Assembly: GCF_905233635.1 (NCBI RefSeq)
Contig: NZ_CAJODG010000002.1
Location: forward strand, 1 to 64,000
Length of the DNA stretch: 64,000 bases
Origin: Selenomonas sp. AE3005
Lineage (GTDB): Bacteria > Bacillota > Negativicutes > Selenomonadales > Selenomonadaceae
Reading direction: 5' to 3'
The translations under genes were made by a program, and so were the position numbers. Positions within the stretch are counted from its first letter, which is position 1. The number at the start of each line of letters is the position of its first letter. Shown here in pieces: positions 7,849 to 16,462 of this stretch. The notes beneath the pieces were generated by a model. The model had not been told where the DNA came from. It saw nothing but the letters and a program-made list of their open reading frames with translations, and ran no database searches.

Positions 7849-9339
7849 TTATTTCTTTTTCCCCTTCTGGAATTCGTCCAGAATCATACGTTTGGCGATT
7901 TTGCCTGTAGAGGTACGGGGGAGTTTTTCCATGAGGTGGAATTCCCGGGGGATTTTGTAGAGAGCCAGATTGGCCTGCAGGAACTTTTTGAGTTCCCGGA
8001 CGTTGATATCTTTGCCGTCATGGGTGCTGTAGAAGCAGGCGCCGGCCTGTCCGCGCAGTTTGTCCTCAATGCCGATGACAGCGGCTTCAAAGATGCCGGG
8101 GAACTGGTAGACAAGCTCCTCAACTTCGCGTGGGTAGATGTTTTCACCCATGCTGATAATCATGTCCTTAATGCGGTCGACGATGTAGATGTAGCCCTCT
8201 TCGTCAGCTCTGGCCACGTCGCCGGTATGGAACCAGCCGCCGCGCATGGCGTCCTGGGTCACATCGGGCAGGTTCCAGTAGCCCAGCATGATGTTTTCGC
8301 CCTTGACGATAAGCTCGCCGGCCTCACCCTGCGGTACAGAATTGCCTTCGGCATCAATGAGCTTCCACTCAATGCCCGGCACAATCTTGCCACAGGAGCC
8401 CACAATGGGCTTTTCGGGCGGATTCATGGTGACAACCGGAGAGGTTTCGGACAGGCCGTAGCCTTCGCAGATATCTACGCCGAATTTCTTGATGAAGTCC
8501 TGCTGAATCTGCAGGGGCAGGGTAGTACCGCCGCTGACTACGAGGCGCAGGGTTTTCATGTCCTCGGTGGTGGCCAGCTTGGTCAGCAGGCTGCAGATAG
8601 AGGGCACGATGTAGAGGTCAGTGACCTTTTCTTCACGGATTACAGCGATGGTTTCCTTCGGCGTGAAGGAATCGAGAATTACCACCGTAGCGCCGCAGAA
8701 AAAGGAATAGAGCGCAGAACACGTCCAGCCGAAGGCATGGTACATGGGCAGTACGCAGAGGACGTTGTGCTCGGCCTTACAGCCCATGCCGTTGTCACGC
8801 ATCTGCTCGCAGTTGGCCACGAGGTTGCGATGGGACAGCACTGCGCCCTTGGGATTGCCCGTAGTGCCGGAGGTGTAGATGGTGGCGCAGGGTTTTTGCT
8901 CGTCAAAGTCAGCGCGCAGCGCCGGAGCCTCGGCCAGTTTTTTGGAATCCTTGGCCATGGTCTTGATGTCGTACTGGGTGACCTTCAAATCACAGCGCAG
9001 GGCGGCCAAAGCATCCACCAGATTCAAGGGCTGGTAGGTCAGCAGGACGCGAATCCCGGAGTCCTTGATGATGTAGGCGATTTCGCGGTTGCTGAGCTGG
9101 AAGTTGATGGGTACAGCGATAGCGCCCAAAGACGTAGCTCCCATGTAGGCAAAGACGAAATCGGCGCTGTTGCGGGAGAAGATACCCACGCGGTCGCCCT
9201 CGCGCACGCCTGCGTTATAAAGCCGGTTGCGGCAGTGGCGGACAGCTTCCTGCGTTTCTTTATAGGTAAAGCGGCGCTCATGGTCCACAATGGCCATAGC
9301 CTCAGGTTTTCCCTGTAAAATCAATTCATGAACAAACAT
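7849..9339 (-). CDS. Acyl-CoA synthetase (AMP-forming, long-chain fatty acid:CoA ligase type)
   Basis: The 496-residue protein is a member of the ANL adenylating superfamily. It has the P-loop YTSGTTGNPKGAVLSH near residue 160, GYGLSETSP near 295, HTGDVA, the hinge DRIKDMIISMGENIYPREVE, and the C-terminal PRTSTGKIAKR with the catalytic lysine. These order and spacings fit a medium- or long-chain fatty acyl-CoA ligase of about 500 residues. The exact acyl chain cannot be read. It is a single gene on the minus strand, with an AT-rich gap on each side. Confidence 0.88.
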   Translation of the reverse strand: MFVHELILQGKPEAMAIVDHERRFTYKETQEAVRHCRNRLYNAGVREGDRVGIFSRNSADFVFAYMGATSLGAIAVPINFQLSNREIAYIIKDSGIRVLLTYQPLNLVDALAALRCDLKVTQYDIKTMAKDSKKLAEAPALRADFDEQKPCATIYTSGTTGNPKGAVLSHRNLVANCEQMRDNGMGCKAEHNVLCVLPMYHAFGWTCSALYSFFCGATVVILDSFTPKETIAVIREEKVTDLYIVPSICSLLTKLATTEDMKTLRLVVSGGTTLPLQIQQDFIKKFGVDICEGYGLSETSPVVTMNPPEKPIVGSCGKIVPGIEWKLIDAEGNSVPQGEAGELIVKGENIMLGYWNLPDVTQDAMRGGWFHTGDVARADEEGYIYIVDRIKDMIISMGENIYPREVEELVYQFPGIFEAAVIGIEDKLRGQAGACFYSTHDGKDINVRELKKFLQANLALYKIPREFHLMEKLPRTSTGKIAKRMILDEFQKGKKK

Positions 9340-9437
9340 GATGTTACCTCTTTCTTTTTTATAAACTATAGGTTAGCTCATACAAGACAAATTTTATACC
9401 AGGTCATAAAAAATGTAAAGAGGTTTTTCATTTTGCG

Positions 9438-10622
9438 CTATTGATTTGCCAGACGGTAAATCTCGATAGCCGTCTGCTTGTCGATGGGATGAAAATTGGC
9501 TACAACTTTTGTACCGCCAGCGGTGCAGGAATCGGCCAGGGCCTCAAGGACCTCTTCGCTCTGTACGCCGATGCCCAGTTCCGTAAAGTTGGTGGGCATG
9601 CCGATTTCCTTAAAGTAGGCTACGGTTTTCTCAATACTGGCCTGGGCGCGTTCTTCTTCCGTCCCTGCCGTAATGCCCCAGATTTTTTCGGCAAACTGGG
9701 CAAAACGGGGAATATCGTCGCGGTAGACGTAGTTTGCCCAGGCACCCCAGACAGAGGTCAGGCTGGCACCGTGGGTTACATCGAAACGGCCGGAAAGCTC
9801 ATGGCCGAGCTTATGGCAGGCAAAATCCTTGCAGCGTCCCAGCTCGGTCAGGCCGCAATGGGATACGCTGCCGGCCCACATGATTTCACTCATGGCATCG
9901 TAGTCCGTCTGGTCTTTGATGGCCCGATGGGAGCAGTCAATGACGGTTTTGAGCAGGGCTTCGGCTATTCTGTCGGTCAGTGCATTTTCGGCCTTGACGC
10001 TGGTGAAATAACGTTCCAGCGTGTGCATGATGATATCGGATATACCGCAGACAAGCTGCTTTTTCGGTACGGTAAAGGTCAGCTCAGGATTCATAAAGGC
10101 CACGGCAGGACGGTTGAAGGGGGTGTTGAAGCCGGCTTTTTTGCCGGTCTCCTCATTGGTGATGACCGCCGAATCGCTGGTCTCGCTGCCGGCGGCGGAC
10201 AGGGTCAGTACAGCGCCTACGGGCAGGCTTTGGGTGAGCGTTACCGTGCCATTCCAAAACGACCATACGTCAACGTCGGGATTTGCGGTGCCATGAGCTA
10301 CGGCTTTGGCTGTGTCAATGACGCTGCCGCCGCCGACGGCCAGAATAAAGTCAGCCTTAAAGGCGATGGCCTCACTGACGGCTTCCCGTACCCAGGAAAG
10401 GCGGGGATTGGGCTGGACACCGCCGCGCGCGGTGGTAAATATCCCGGCCTTTTGCAGCTGCGCTTCAATTTTGGGCAGCAGGCCGCTTTTTACCACACTG
10501 CCGCCGCCGTAGACGATGAATACCCGGTGGGCGTTATAAGCGGCGAGTTTTTCGGCGGCCTTATCTTCTGCACCCCGGCCAAAGACGATTTCTGTGGGCA
10601 CTTTAAAGTTAAATGACTGCAT
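9438..10622 (-). CDS. Iron-containing alcohol dehydrogenase (BDH/YqhD type)
   Basis: The 394-residue protein belongs to the group III, iron-dependent alcohol dehydrogenases. The N-terminus MQSFNFKVPTEIVFGRGAED and the dinucleotide-binding GGGSVIDTAKAVAHG are typical of butanol dehydrogenases and YqhD. The metal-ligand region CHKLGHELSGRFDVTHGASL supplies the histidines. It probably reduces aldehydes to alcohols with NAD(P)H, in the cytoplasm, as part of fermentative redox balance. It is monocistronic. Substrate and cofactor preference are not visible. Confidence 0.9.
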   Translation of the reverse strand: MQSFNFKVPTEIVFGRGAEDKAAEKLAAYNAHRVFIVYGGGSVVKSGLLPKIEAQLQKAGIFTTARGGVQPNPRLSWVREAVSEAIAFKADFILAVGGGSVIDTAKAVAHGTANPDVDVWSFWNGTVTLTQSLPVGAVLTLSAAGSETSDSAVITNEETGKKAGFNTPFNRPAVAFMNPELTFTVPKKQLVCGISDIIMHTLERYFTSVKAENALTDRIAEALLKTVIDCSHRAIKDQTDYDAMSEIMWAGSVSHCGLTELGRCKDFACHKLGHELSGRFDVTHGASLTSVWGAWANYVYRDDIPRFAQFAEKIWGITAGTEEERAQASIEKTVAYFKEIGMPTNFTELGIGVQSEEVLEALADSCTAGGTKVVANFHPIDKQTAIEIYRLANQ

Positions 10623-10770
10623 GCTTTTCCCTCCATAAAATTATCTTTTATTACATCATAGTGCATGTATTAGCCATTAGTTGTGATTTTCCTGCCAAGG
10701 ACGCCGGGAAAAATCAGCGCAGGACTTTGGGGGCTGGTGGAGAATACAGGGAATAAAGGGGGGATAGGGA

Positions 10771-11943
10771 ATGCATATACGCGGCTTGATAGTACTGGCA
10801 CTGGCCTTGGGGCTGGAATTTGCCTTGACAGGTGTGACAACGGCCAGACATATGCATCTGCAGCAGCTGCGCGAACAACAGCAGCAAGCGCAGGCAAGGG
10901 TGGCCAAAGGGCTGGCCGGCGTGCAGCTGATGAGCCCCTGGCCGGTGACGACACACGATTCCGGCGGCGTTTTGCTGCTTTCTGACAGTCCGGAATATGT
11001 GGGTGAGTATGGAATCTTGTATAGTGATGTGATACGGGGCGAGGCTCGGATTTTTTATTATCATGTTAATGTGACGGACAGACCGGGAAAGCTGGCTGTG
11101 GTTCTGGAGAATCTGGGAACACGGCGCACGCAGGTAAGCGTGGATCGTTCAGCTATGCCGGAGCCAAGTGCCAATTATTTTCACGTAGGCAAGGAAACAC
11201 AAATCGGTTATATGCGCATACCTCAGCCCGTGGGAAAAATTCCCTTGGAGGCCGGCAGCCGAAATTTACTGAATCCCCTGATGGGCGTGGAATTGCTGGA
11301 GCCTAAGGAACTGGCTTTAGGTATGTATGACATTTCTGCCACGGAACCAGTCAGGGTGACGGTGGTATTTTGTCCTGCGCCGGGTAATCCTGTGGACTTT
11401 GTGCAGCGCGCCCGGGTTTTACCTAAAGATGAAGTGGCTCTGCGCGGCACATTTAAGGGAATGAACCGCACGCTCCGTGCCTGGCATAGTTATGAACCGG
11501 AGCGTGATGGCACGGTGTATATTCCTATTGGCGACGATTATTATGACATCTATAAGCAGGGTATCGATGCCACTGATGGCAGCCGCGTGATAAATTATGG
11601 CAATTATGGTGTGCTGTATCGTCTGGAACTGCCGACTATAGGCAGTCAGCCGGTAAAAGTCATGCTGACCCCCTTGGGCGGCCCTTATGCCGGAGCGGTA
11701 AGAGTGGAGGCTGGACGGCGGGAAAGCCGTGTGGTACACACCCCGGCCGGGCGATTATACTTTGGCACCGACACCCCAGGGGACTTGGTGCCGCACACAG
11801 GTAAAAATGCTGTGCTGACCAGGGATTTTGAACTGGCGCTTATCGGCCGGTTTAAACCATATCGCTATTTTGCGCTGGAATACTCCCCCCCGGGGGCCTC
11901 CAATCTGCCGATACTCCTGATTATGGCACCAGGGGACCGCTGA
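10771..11943 (+). CDS. Hypothetical exported protein, 390 residues
   Basis: The product starts with a hydrophobic segment (LIVLALALGLEFALTG) that could be a signal peptide or an anchor, followed by a glutamine-rich stretch LREQQQQAQARV. The rest is beta-rich and soluble, with no cysteine motif or catalytic signature that I recognise. A GGGGGG-type ribosome site precedes the ATG. The gene is bounded by a divergent dehydrogenase and by a non-coding palindromic block. No family is assigned. Its exported nature is inferred from the N-terminus only. Confidence 0.7.
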   Translation: MHIRGLIVLALALGLEFALTGVTTARHMHLQQLREQQQQAQARVAKGLAGVQLMSPWPVTTHDSGGVLLLSDSPEYVGEYGILYSDVIRGEARIFYYHVNVTDRPGKLAVVLENLGTRRTQVSVDRSAMPEPSANYFHVGKETQIGYMRIPQPVGKIPLEAGSRNLLNPLMGVELLEPKELALGMYDISATEPVRVTVVFCPAPGNPVDFVQRARVLPKDEVALRGTFKGMNRTLRAWHSYEPERDGTVYIPIGDDYYDIYKQGIDATDGSRVINYGNYGVLYRLELPTIGSQPVKVMLTPLGGPYAGAVRVEAGRRESRVVHTPAGRLYFGTDTPGDLVPHTGKNAVLTRDFELALIGRFKPYRYFALEYSPPGASNLPILLIMAPGDR

Positions 11944-11999
11944 GTAAATTGCAGTTTGACAGTCAGTGCCTGCTTACTTTTATTTGTTACAGCTCAGTC

Positions 12000-12194
12000 G
12001 GGTGGAGGTGGTAATACTTTTCGCTGTTCCACTAAATGTCCCACCAACAGACGACAGCACTTTTTAGTAACCTTGCGCCGGGCAGGCCAGCGGCGCGATT
12101 ATTCATCATAGTATCCAGTGACTAATGTTTGTGGGCCAGTCCTCACTGCGTTCGGACAGTCGTTCCACTGCGAAAAGCATCACCACCTCCGCCC
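12000..12194. repeat. Palindromic unit A (about 195 bp)
   Basis: The ends are inverted repeats of 25 bases: 12000-12024 against 12170-12194, with 22 of 25 positions matching by eye (GGGTGGAGGTGGTAATAC on the left; GGGCGGAGGTGGTGATGC from the right arm reversed). The interior contains a GC-rich segment, GCGCCGGGCAGGCC, shared in inverted orientation with unit B. Confidence 0.65.
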
Positions 12195-12310
12195 TAAGCG
12201 ACGTCCGTGTAAAATGATTCTTTCGCAGTGACAGGGAGCAAGTACATCGATGTTCTGGTAACGGGAGCAACGAGTTCGTGGCAATAGTATGTGCCGTTGC
12301 TGGGGGCGAA

Positions 12311-12490
12311 CGGGGGAGTGATTTTTATGTGGGGAGCGACTGCCTGAGCGCAGCGAAGGCCGGCACACTGTTGGGCTCAGCTAAGCATACACGCTGAAAG
12401 GAGCGCCGTTGGCCCGCCCGGCGCAGGTTACTGGACACCACTATTTAGCGAGGTGTGTCGTTTAGCGGAGGCAGAAAAATTACTCCCCCG
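12311..12490. repeat. Palindromic unit B (about 180 bp)
   Basis: The ends are inverted: CGGGGGAGTGATTTTTATG (12311-12329) against the reverse complement of 12471-12490 (CGGGGGAGTAATTTTTCTGC). The interior carries the inverted counterpart of the GC-rich core of unit A at 12403-12434, and a small hairpin GCCTGAGCGCAGCGAAGGC at 12342-12360. Confidence 0.65.
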
Positions 12491-12548
12491 TGAACCCCTT
12501 GCACGTATTAACGGGATAGTTTTTAGTATGGACGAGCCTGCAATTAGC

Positions 12549-12596
12549 AAAAAAACGATGTGACAAAATGCCAAGGCATTTTCACATCGTTTTTTG
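12549..12596. terminator. Bidirectional intrinsic terminator
   Basis: A long stem pairs ACGATGTG-(AC)-AAAATGCC with GGCATTTTCACATCGT around an AA loop, with A-run and T-run on either side. It closes the padR gene on the minus strand and would also stop transcription leaving the palindromic block. Confidence 0.88.
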
Positions 12597-12620
12597 CATT
12601 AAAGCCAGCAATATCATTTT

Positions 12621-13166
12621 CTACTTAGTCAGGCTGGCATATTCAGCTTTTAACCATTTTAAGCGGTCCTGTTCTCGTTCAATGGCATGCTTTAAAATAC
12701 AGGCATGGCCGTAGTGCTGTGCTTGTTCGGCCTCATTGTGAAAGAGCAGCTGCCAGCGATTTTGCAGATAAAGACATTTTTCTTCGTGACGGGCAATTTC
12801 CTCGCGAAAAAGTTTGCGCACCAGAGGCGATTCCCGGTCATTAAGCAAAAAGAGTTTCATGGTGAACTCGTCCCGGGTGGGGAGCAGGGGATTTAATGGC
12901 TTATGCAGCCAGTCGCTGACCAATTCTTCCCCGGCAGCGGTGAGGGTATAGACCTTTTTTTCCAGTTTTTTGCCCACCAGTACCGTATGATATTCAATCA
13001 GACCATCGGTTTCCATTTTTCGCAGCTCCGGATAAATCTGGCTGTGGTTGGAATGCCAAAAATCTCCCAGTTCTCCTTCAAACATTTTCTTTATATCACA
13101 GCCGGCCAAATCCTGTTGAGCCAGCAGACCTAATATTATATAGCGCAATACGCTTTTCTGTGCCAT
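12621..13166 (-). CDS. PadR-family transcriptional regulator
   Basis: The 181-residue protein has the PadR winged helix at residues 5-85 (RYIILGLLAQQDLAGCDIKK, then HSNHSQIYPELRKMETDGLI) and a C-terminal helical dimerisation domain (Vir_C type) at about 95-175. It is the typical length for subfamily 1. PadR proteins repress stress or efflux genes in response to small aromatic ligands. The obvious neighbour is not an efflux pump, so its target is not evident. The gene is flanked by terminators and is probably monocistronic. Confidence 0.88.
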   Translation of the reverse strand: MAQKSVLRYIILGLLAQQDLAGCDIKKMFEGELGDFWHSNHSQIYPELRKMETDGLIEYHTVLVGKKLEKKVYTLTAAGEELVSDWLHKPLNPLLPTRDEFTMKLFLLNDRESPLVRKLFREEIARHEEKCLYLQNRWQLLFHNEAEQAQHYGHACILKHAIEREQDRLKWLKAEYASLTK

Positions 13167-13246
13167 GTTTCCTTTTCATTCCTTCATTCGTCATAATCAG
13201 CTTAATAAGTATAGCATAAAACAGCGAAAAGGACATAACAGGATAC

Positions 13247-13283
13247 AAAAAACCGGACGCATGAGCAGTACGTCCGGTTTTTT
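13247..13283 (-). terminator. Intrinsic terminator for the phosphatase gene
   Basis: CCGGACG (13253-13259) pairs with CGTCCGG (13271-13277), with A-run and T-run on either side. It lies about 100 bases beyond the end of the minus-strand phosphatase gene and upstream of padR. Confidence 0.8.
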
Positions 13284-13384
13284 GCTGTGTATTATATTTT
13301 AGGAGAGCTTTAACGAAAGCCTGAATATAATATAGCATAACTGAGAATGAAAATCAATAGTATTTTTACAACTTTACAAAAAAA

Positions 13385-14695
13385 TTATTTGCGGACGCTT
13401 ACCCGGTCAATTTCCTGGCCATCAGGCAGGAAACAGGCTACTGTCAGCTGGTCGGGCGTGACTTCGAGCGTAAGGTAGTTGTCAGTTTCCGGCTGGGGGG
13501 CGGTGACTTTGTCATAAGCATGGTCAATCCACAGGCCGGGATAACGGACATTGCCGGCTACCCCTGTGAGGATATACAGCGGCCCCTTGTCACTGGGGGA
13601 CAGATTATAGAGATGGCCGCGGTTGCGGTAGGTATGCAGGTGAGCAGTAAAAACGATGTCAATGCCCAGCTCATCAAATATGGGCATAAAGGTCTGTCCT
13701 AAATCGGAAAGTCCTTCCTTGCGTTCCGGGCGGCCGTGGATGCGGTACTGCAGCACATCTTTGTGAACCAGCAGGATTTTCCATTTGGCCTTGGATTTTT
13801 GCACGTCCTCCCGAAGCCATGGTATTTGTTCTTCCATAAGTCCCTGCTTGAAGTCATTTATTTCATCCCACTGGCTGTTGAGGACGATGAAGTGGACATC
13901 GCCGTAGTCAAAGGAATAATAGTAGCGTTCAAAGTTCTGGCTGTTGTTTGCCGGCGTGTGGAAATAATTCAGATAGGCCTCGGGGAGGCGAACCTTCCAG
14001 TCTTTATTGTAGGTTTCGTGATTGCCCATCAAAGGGATAAAGGGAATATTTTCTTTCATGCCGTTTACGGCGTTGAACCAGGCATGCCATTGCGTGCTGT
14101 CCTCGCCGTTATCGACAATATCGCCCATGTTGATAAAAGCGCAGGCGTCAGGATTGCGCTGCCAGGCGCTTTGGGCTGTTTTTTCCCAGTCGCTGTAATC
14201 GCTGGACTGGGAGTCGGGGAACACAAGCATCTTATAAGAGGCAGCACCTTCCTGCGGCGTGGCCAAGGGGTGCCAGTCGCCGGCGCCCTGTTTACAGGTT
14301 ACACGGTATTCATATTTCTGGCCAGGCTTTAGGCCGGTGAGCAGGGCATCATATTGGCAATTTTCCGTGCCATCATCGGTAAAAAAGGCTTGGGCGGCGG
14401 TTACGGTATGACTGTCGCTGCTGTCTTTGGCCCGGTATTCGATACCGGGATTTTCCAGCGGGGTGTCAGACTGCCACATAATGCGGCGGCTGTTGGCTGC
14501 ATTGGCTGTAATCAGCTGCCGCAGATACATGGCCTGCAGGTCACCGGTCAGGGCCATGGCGCTGTTTTTGGCGCTGCGGAAAAAACTGGTCTGGGGCAGG
14601 AAACAGCCGGCGGCTGCCAGGACACCCAGGCCGGCAGCACCTTTGATAAAGGAACGGCGTGACAGCCGTGATTTTGTATTTTGTTTATTGGTCAT
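13385..14695 (-). CDS. Tat-exported metallophosphoesterase (purple acid phosphatase-like)
   Basis: The 436-residue protein begins with a twin-arginine signal (SRRSFIKGAAGLGVLAAAG), so it is exported folded. An N-terminal fibronectin-like domain spans about residues 45-150. A calcineurin-like phosphoesterase domain follows, with metal-ligand motifs MGDIVDNGED, MGNHE, LLVHKD and TAHLHTYRN. The first metal motif reads VFPDSQ where many relatives have GD-x-H or GDxQ. It probably releases phosphate from organic esters in the periplasm. It is monocistronic. The natural substrate is not visible. Confidence 0.88.
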   Translation of the reverse strand: MTNKQNTKSRLSRRSFIKGAAGLGVLAAAGCFLPQTSFFRSAKNSAMALTGDLQAMYLRQLITANAANSRRIMWQSDTPLENPGIEYRAKDSSDSHTVTAAQAFFTDDGTENCQYDALLTGLKPGQKYEYRVTCKQGAGDWHPLATPQEGAASYKMLVFPDSQSSDYSDWEKTAQSAWQRNPDACAFINMGDIVDNGEDSTQWHAWFNAVNGMKENIPFIPLMGNHETYNKDWKVRLPEAYLNYFHTPANNSQNFERYYYSFDYGDVHFIVLNSQWDEINDFKQGLMEEQIPWLREDVQKSKAKWKILLVHKDVLQYRIHGRPERKEGLSDLGQTFMPIFDELGIDIVFTAHLHTYRNRGHLYNLSPSDKGPLYILTGVAGNVRYPGLWIDHAYDKVTAPQPETDNYLTLEVTPDQLTVACFLPDGQEIDRVSVRK

Positions 14696-14792
14696 ATATA
14701 TCTCCTTACAATAAAAAGCGTAACGTGATATCTCATTTTAGTACTTGGAGTGCCCTCCAAGTCAAGAAAAATTATCATATAGAGATATATTT

Positions 14793-14916
14793 ATAACGCC
14801 GTTGTTCCAGTTTTGCCATAGGCAAAACTTCCTCTTGGCGTTTCAACGAGGCGGGAGATATGCTCGCCGCCTGTTTTGGTATTCCTGAGGTGGGGGACAT
14901 TTTCTTGCCTCGTTAT
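14793..14916 (-). repeat. Interspersed palindromic repeat, copy 2 (about 124 bp)
   Basis: This is the reverse orientation of the family: ATAACGCCGTTGTTCCAG at the left and TTGCCTCGTTAT at the right. The AGTTTTGCC/GGCAAAACT hairpin is intact, while one arm of the CCACCTCAGCAGGTGG hairpin is deleted. It lies between the start of the phosphatase gene and the purB promoter. Confidence 0.9.
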
Positions 14917-14962
14917 ATTTGTGTCCTGCTGTTAGATATATGTTCATGAATGGTGGTTTTTG

Positions 14963-14991
14963 TTGACACTTTATCTGGGCTTTGCTATTAT
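14963..14991 (+). promoter_or_regulatory. Strong sigma-A promoter of purB-purA
   Basis: TTGACA (14963-14968) and TATTAT (14986-14991) are separated by exactly 17 bases. Transcription would begin near 14998, giving a leader of about 137 bases before purB. Confidence 0.85.
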
Positions 14992-15019
14992 AAGAAAGGG
15001 AAACTAAAGATCTTTCTCC

Positions 15020-15077
15020 AAACTCAAAATGAGGCTGAAGTCCACATGTGGTGGGGCAGTCAATTTGAGTTTTTTTA
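15020..15077 (+). terminator. Leader terminator (attenuator) before purB
   Basis: AAACTCAAA pairs with TTTGAGTTT, with further pairing TGA-CTG/CAG-TCA inside, followed by a run of seven T. It lies in the purB leader, 58 bases before the start codon. A small upstream hairpin, AGAAAG...CTTTCT, lies at 14993-15017. The leader lacks the guanine/adenine riboswitch core. Confidence 0.75.
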
Positions 15078-15134
15078 TCGTGTTTTCACTTCCGCGGTGC
15101 AGAGACGCCGCAAAGAATTAGGAGGAATTCACTA

Positions 15135-16427
15135 ATGATTGAACGTTACACCAACCCCGAGATGGGGCACTTGTGGTCCATCGAGAACGAATGGCAGCAG
15201 ATTCTGAATGTAGAGCTGGCTGCCTGCGACGCTATGGCGGAATTGGGTGAGATTCCGGCAGAGGCGGCGAAGAACATTCGCGCCAAGGCCAAATTTGATG
15301 TGCAGCGCATCAAGGAAATCGAATCTGTGACCCATCATGACATTATCGCTTTTCTGACCAACGTCGCGGAAAATGTTGGTGAAGATTCCAAATACGTCCA
15401 CAAGGGCCTGACTTCCAGCGATGTGAAGGATACTGCATATTGCATGATGATGAGGGATGCCGCAGACATTATTCTGGATGACTTGCGTAAGTTCCGCGAA
15501 GTGCTGCGCCGCCGCGCGGTGGAGTTCAAGCATACGCCCTGCATCGGCCGTACTCACGGCATTCATGCTGAGCCGATGACCTTTGGTCTCAAAATGGCTC
15601 TGTGGAGCGCGGAGATTGAACGCGATATTGACCGTGTGGAACATGCCAAAAAGACCGTTTCCGTCTGCAAGCTCTCCGGCGCAGTTGGTACATACTCCAA
15701 TATTGACCCGGAAATCGAGCAGCGCGTGGCAAAGAAGCTGAATCTCACGCCGGTGCCGCTGGCAACGCAGGTCATTCAGCGTGACCGCCATGCGGAGTTT
15801 GTGACGACGCTGGCTATCGTGTCGAGCACCTTGGAGAAAATCGCTACGGAAGTCCGCAACCTCCAGCGCACGGATATCCGCGAAGCGGAAGAATATTTCT
15901 CCCCGGGCCAGAAGGGGTCTTCGGCTATGCCGCATAAGCGCAACCCCATCAACTGTGAACGTATTTCCGGTATGGCACGCCTGGTACGCGGCAACGCTGT
16001 AGCAGCTTTGGAGGATATCACCCTCTGGCATGAGCGCGATATTTCCCATTCTTCCGTAGAACGTGTTATCCTGCCGGACAGCACCATCAACGTGGATTAC
16101 TGCACGCGCAAGCTTACGAATATCATCGACAAGCTGCTGGTTTACCCGGACAAGATGCTCCACGATATGGAACGTACGGGCGGTCTTATCTACAGCCAGC
16201 GCATTATGCTGTCCGTAGTCAGCAAGGGTGTACTGCGTGAAGATGCCTACAAGTGGGTACAGCGCAACGCCATGAAACGCTGGATGGAAGGACAGGACTT
16301 CCGCACCAGCGTAGAAAATGACCCGGATATTACGAAGTACCTGACCAAGGAAGAAATCGATGATTGTTTCGATTATAAATACTTCCTGCGTCATGTAGAT
16401 ATGATTTTTGAGCGTTTTGGCCTTTGA
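15135..16427 (+). CDS. purB: Adenylosuccinate lyase
   Basis: PurB cleaves adenylosuccinate to AMP and fumarate and also acts on SAICAR in the purine pathway. The 430-residue protein has the fumarase/aspartase-superfamily signature GSSAMPHKRNP near residue 260 and the segments SSDVKDTA and RTHGIHAEP. AGGAGG lies before the ATG. purA follows after 35 bases, so the two AMP-forming steps are co-transcribed. Expression is probably controlled by the leader terminator at 15020-15077. Confidence 0.97.
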   Translation: MIERYTNPEMGHLWSIENEWQQILNVELAACDAMAELGEIPAEAAKNIRAKAKFDVQRIKEIESVTHHDIIAFLTNVAENVGEDSKYVHKGLTSSDVKDTAYCMMMRDAADIILDDLRKFREVLRRRAVEFKHTPCIGRTHGIHAEPMTFGLKMALWSAEIERDIDRVEHAKKTVSVCKLSGAVGTYSNIDPEIEQRVAKKLNLTPVPLATQVIQRDRHAEFVTTLAIVSSTLEKIATEVRNLQRTDIREAEEYFSPGQKGSSAMPHKRNPINCERISGMARLVRGNAVAALEDITLWHERDISHSSVERVILPDSTINVDYCTRKLTNIIDKLLVYPDKMLHDMERTGGLIYSQRIMLSVVSKGVLREDAYKWVQRNAMKRWMEGQDFRTSVENDPDITKYLTKEEIDDCFDYKYFLRHVDMIFERFGL

Positions 16428-16462
16428 GACGGTAAGCAAAGGCTTTTAAGGAGAGAAATAAT

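Larger units (their letters stand above)
11944..12548. other. Non-coding block built of inverted repeats
   Basis: No convincing reading frame exists in this 0.6-kb gap. It holds two palindromic units (12000-12194 and 12311-12490) whose inner parts are inverted copies of each other. For example, 12065-12096 is matched in reverse complement by 12403-12434 with few differences, and CCACTAAATG at 12029 corresponds to the reverse complement of TTTAGCGG near 12461. It is either a pair of mobile palindromic elements or a structured RNA. It lacks the signature sequences of RNase P, tmRNA and 6S RNA. Confidence 0.6.

Noticed and set aside
8000..9300. Long open frames on the strand opposite the acyl-CoA ligase, and similarly opposite purB, araA, the alcohol dehydrogenase and lpxA
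   Set aside because: They are frame shadows of GC-rich coding sequence: they lack ribosome sites, have low-complexity translations, and the opposite strand encodes a recognised enzyme throughout.
11944..12548. RNase P, tmRNA or 6S RNA in the block at 12 kb
   Set aside because: The conserved core sequences of these RNAs (for example GAGGAAAGTCC for RNase P) are absent on both strands as far as I can see.
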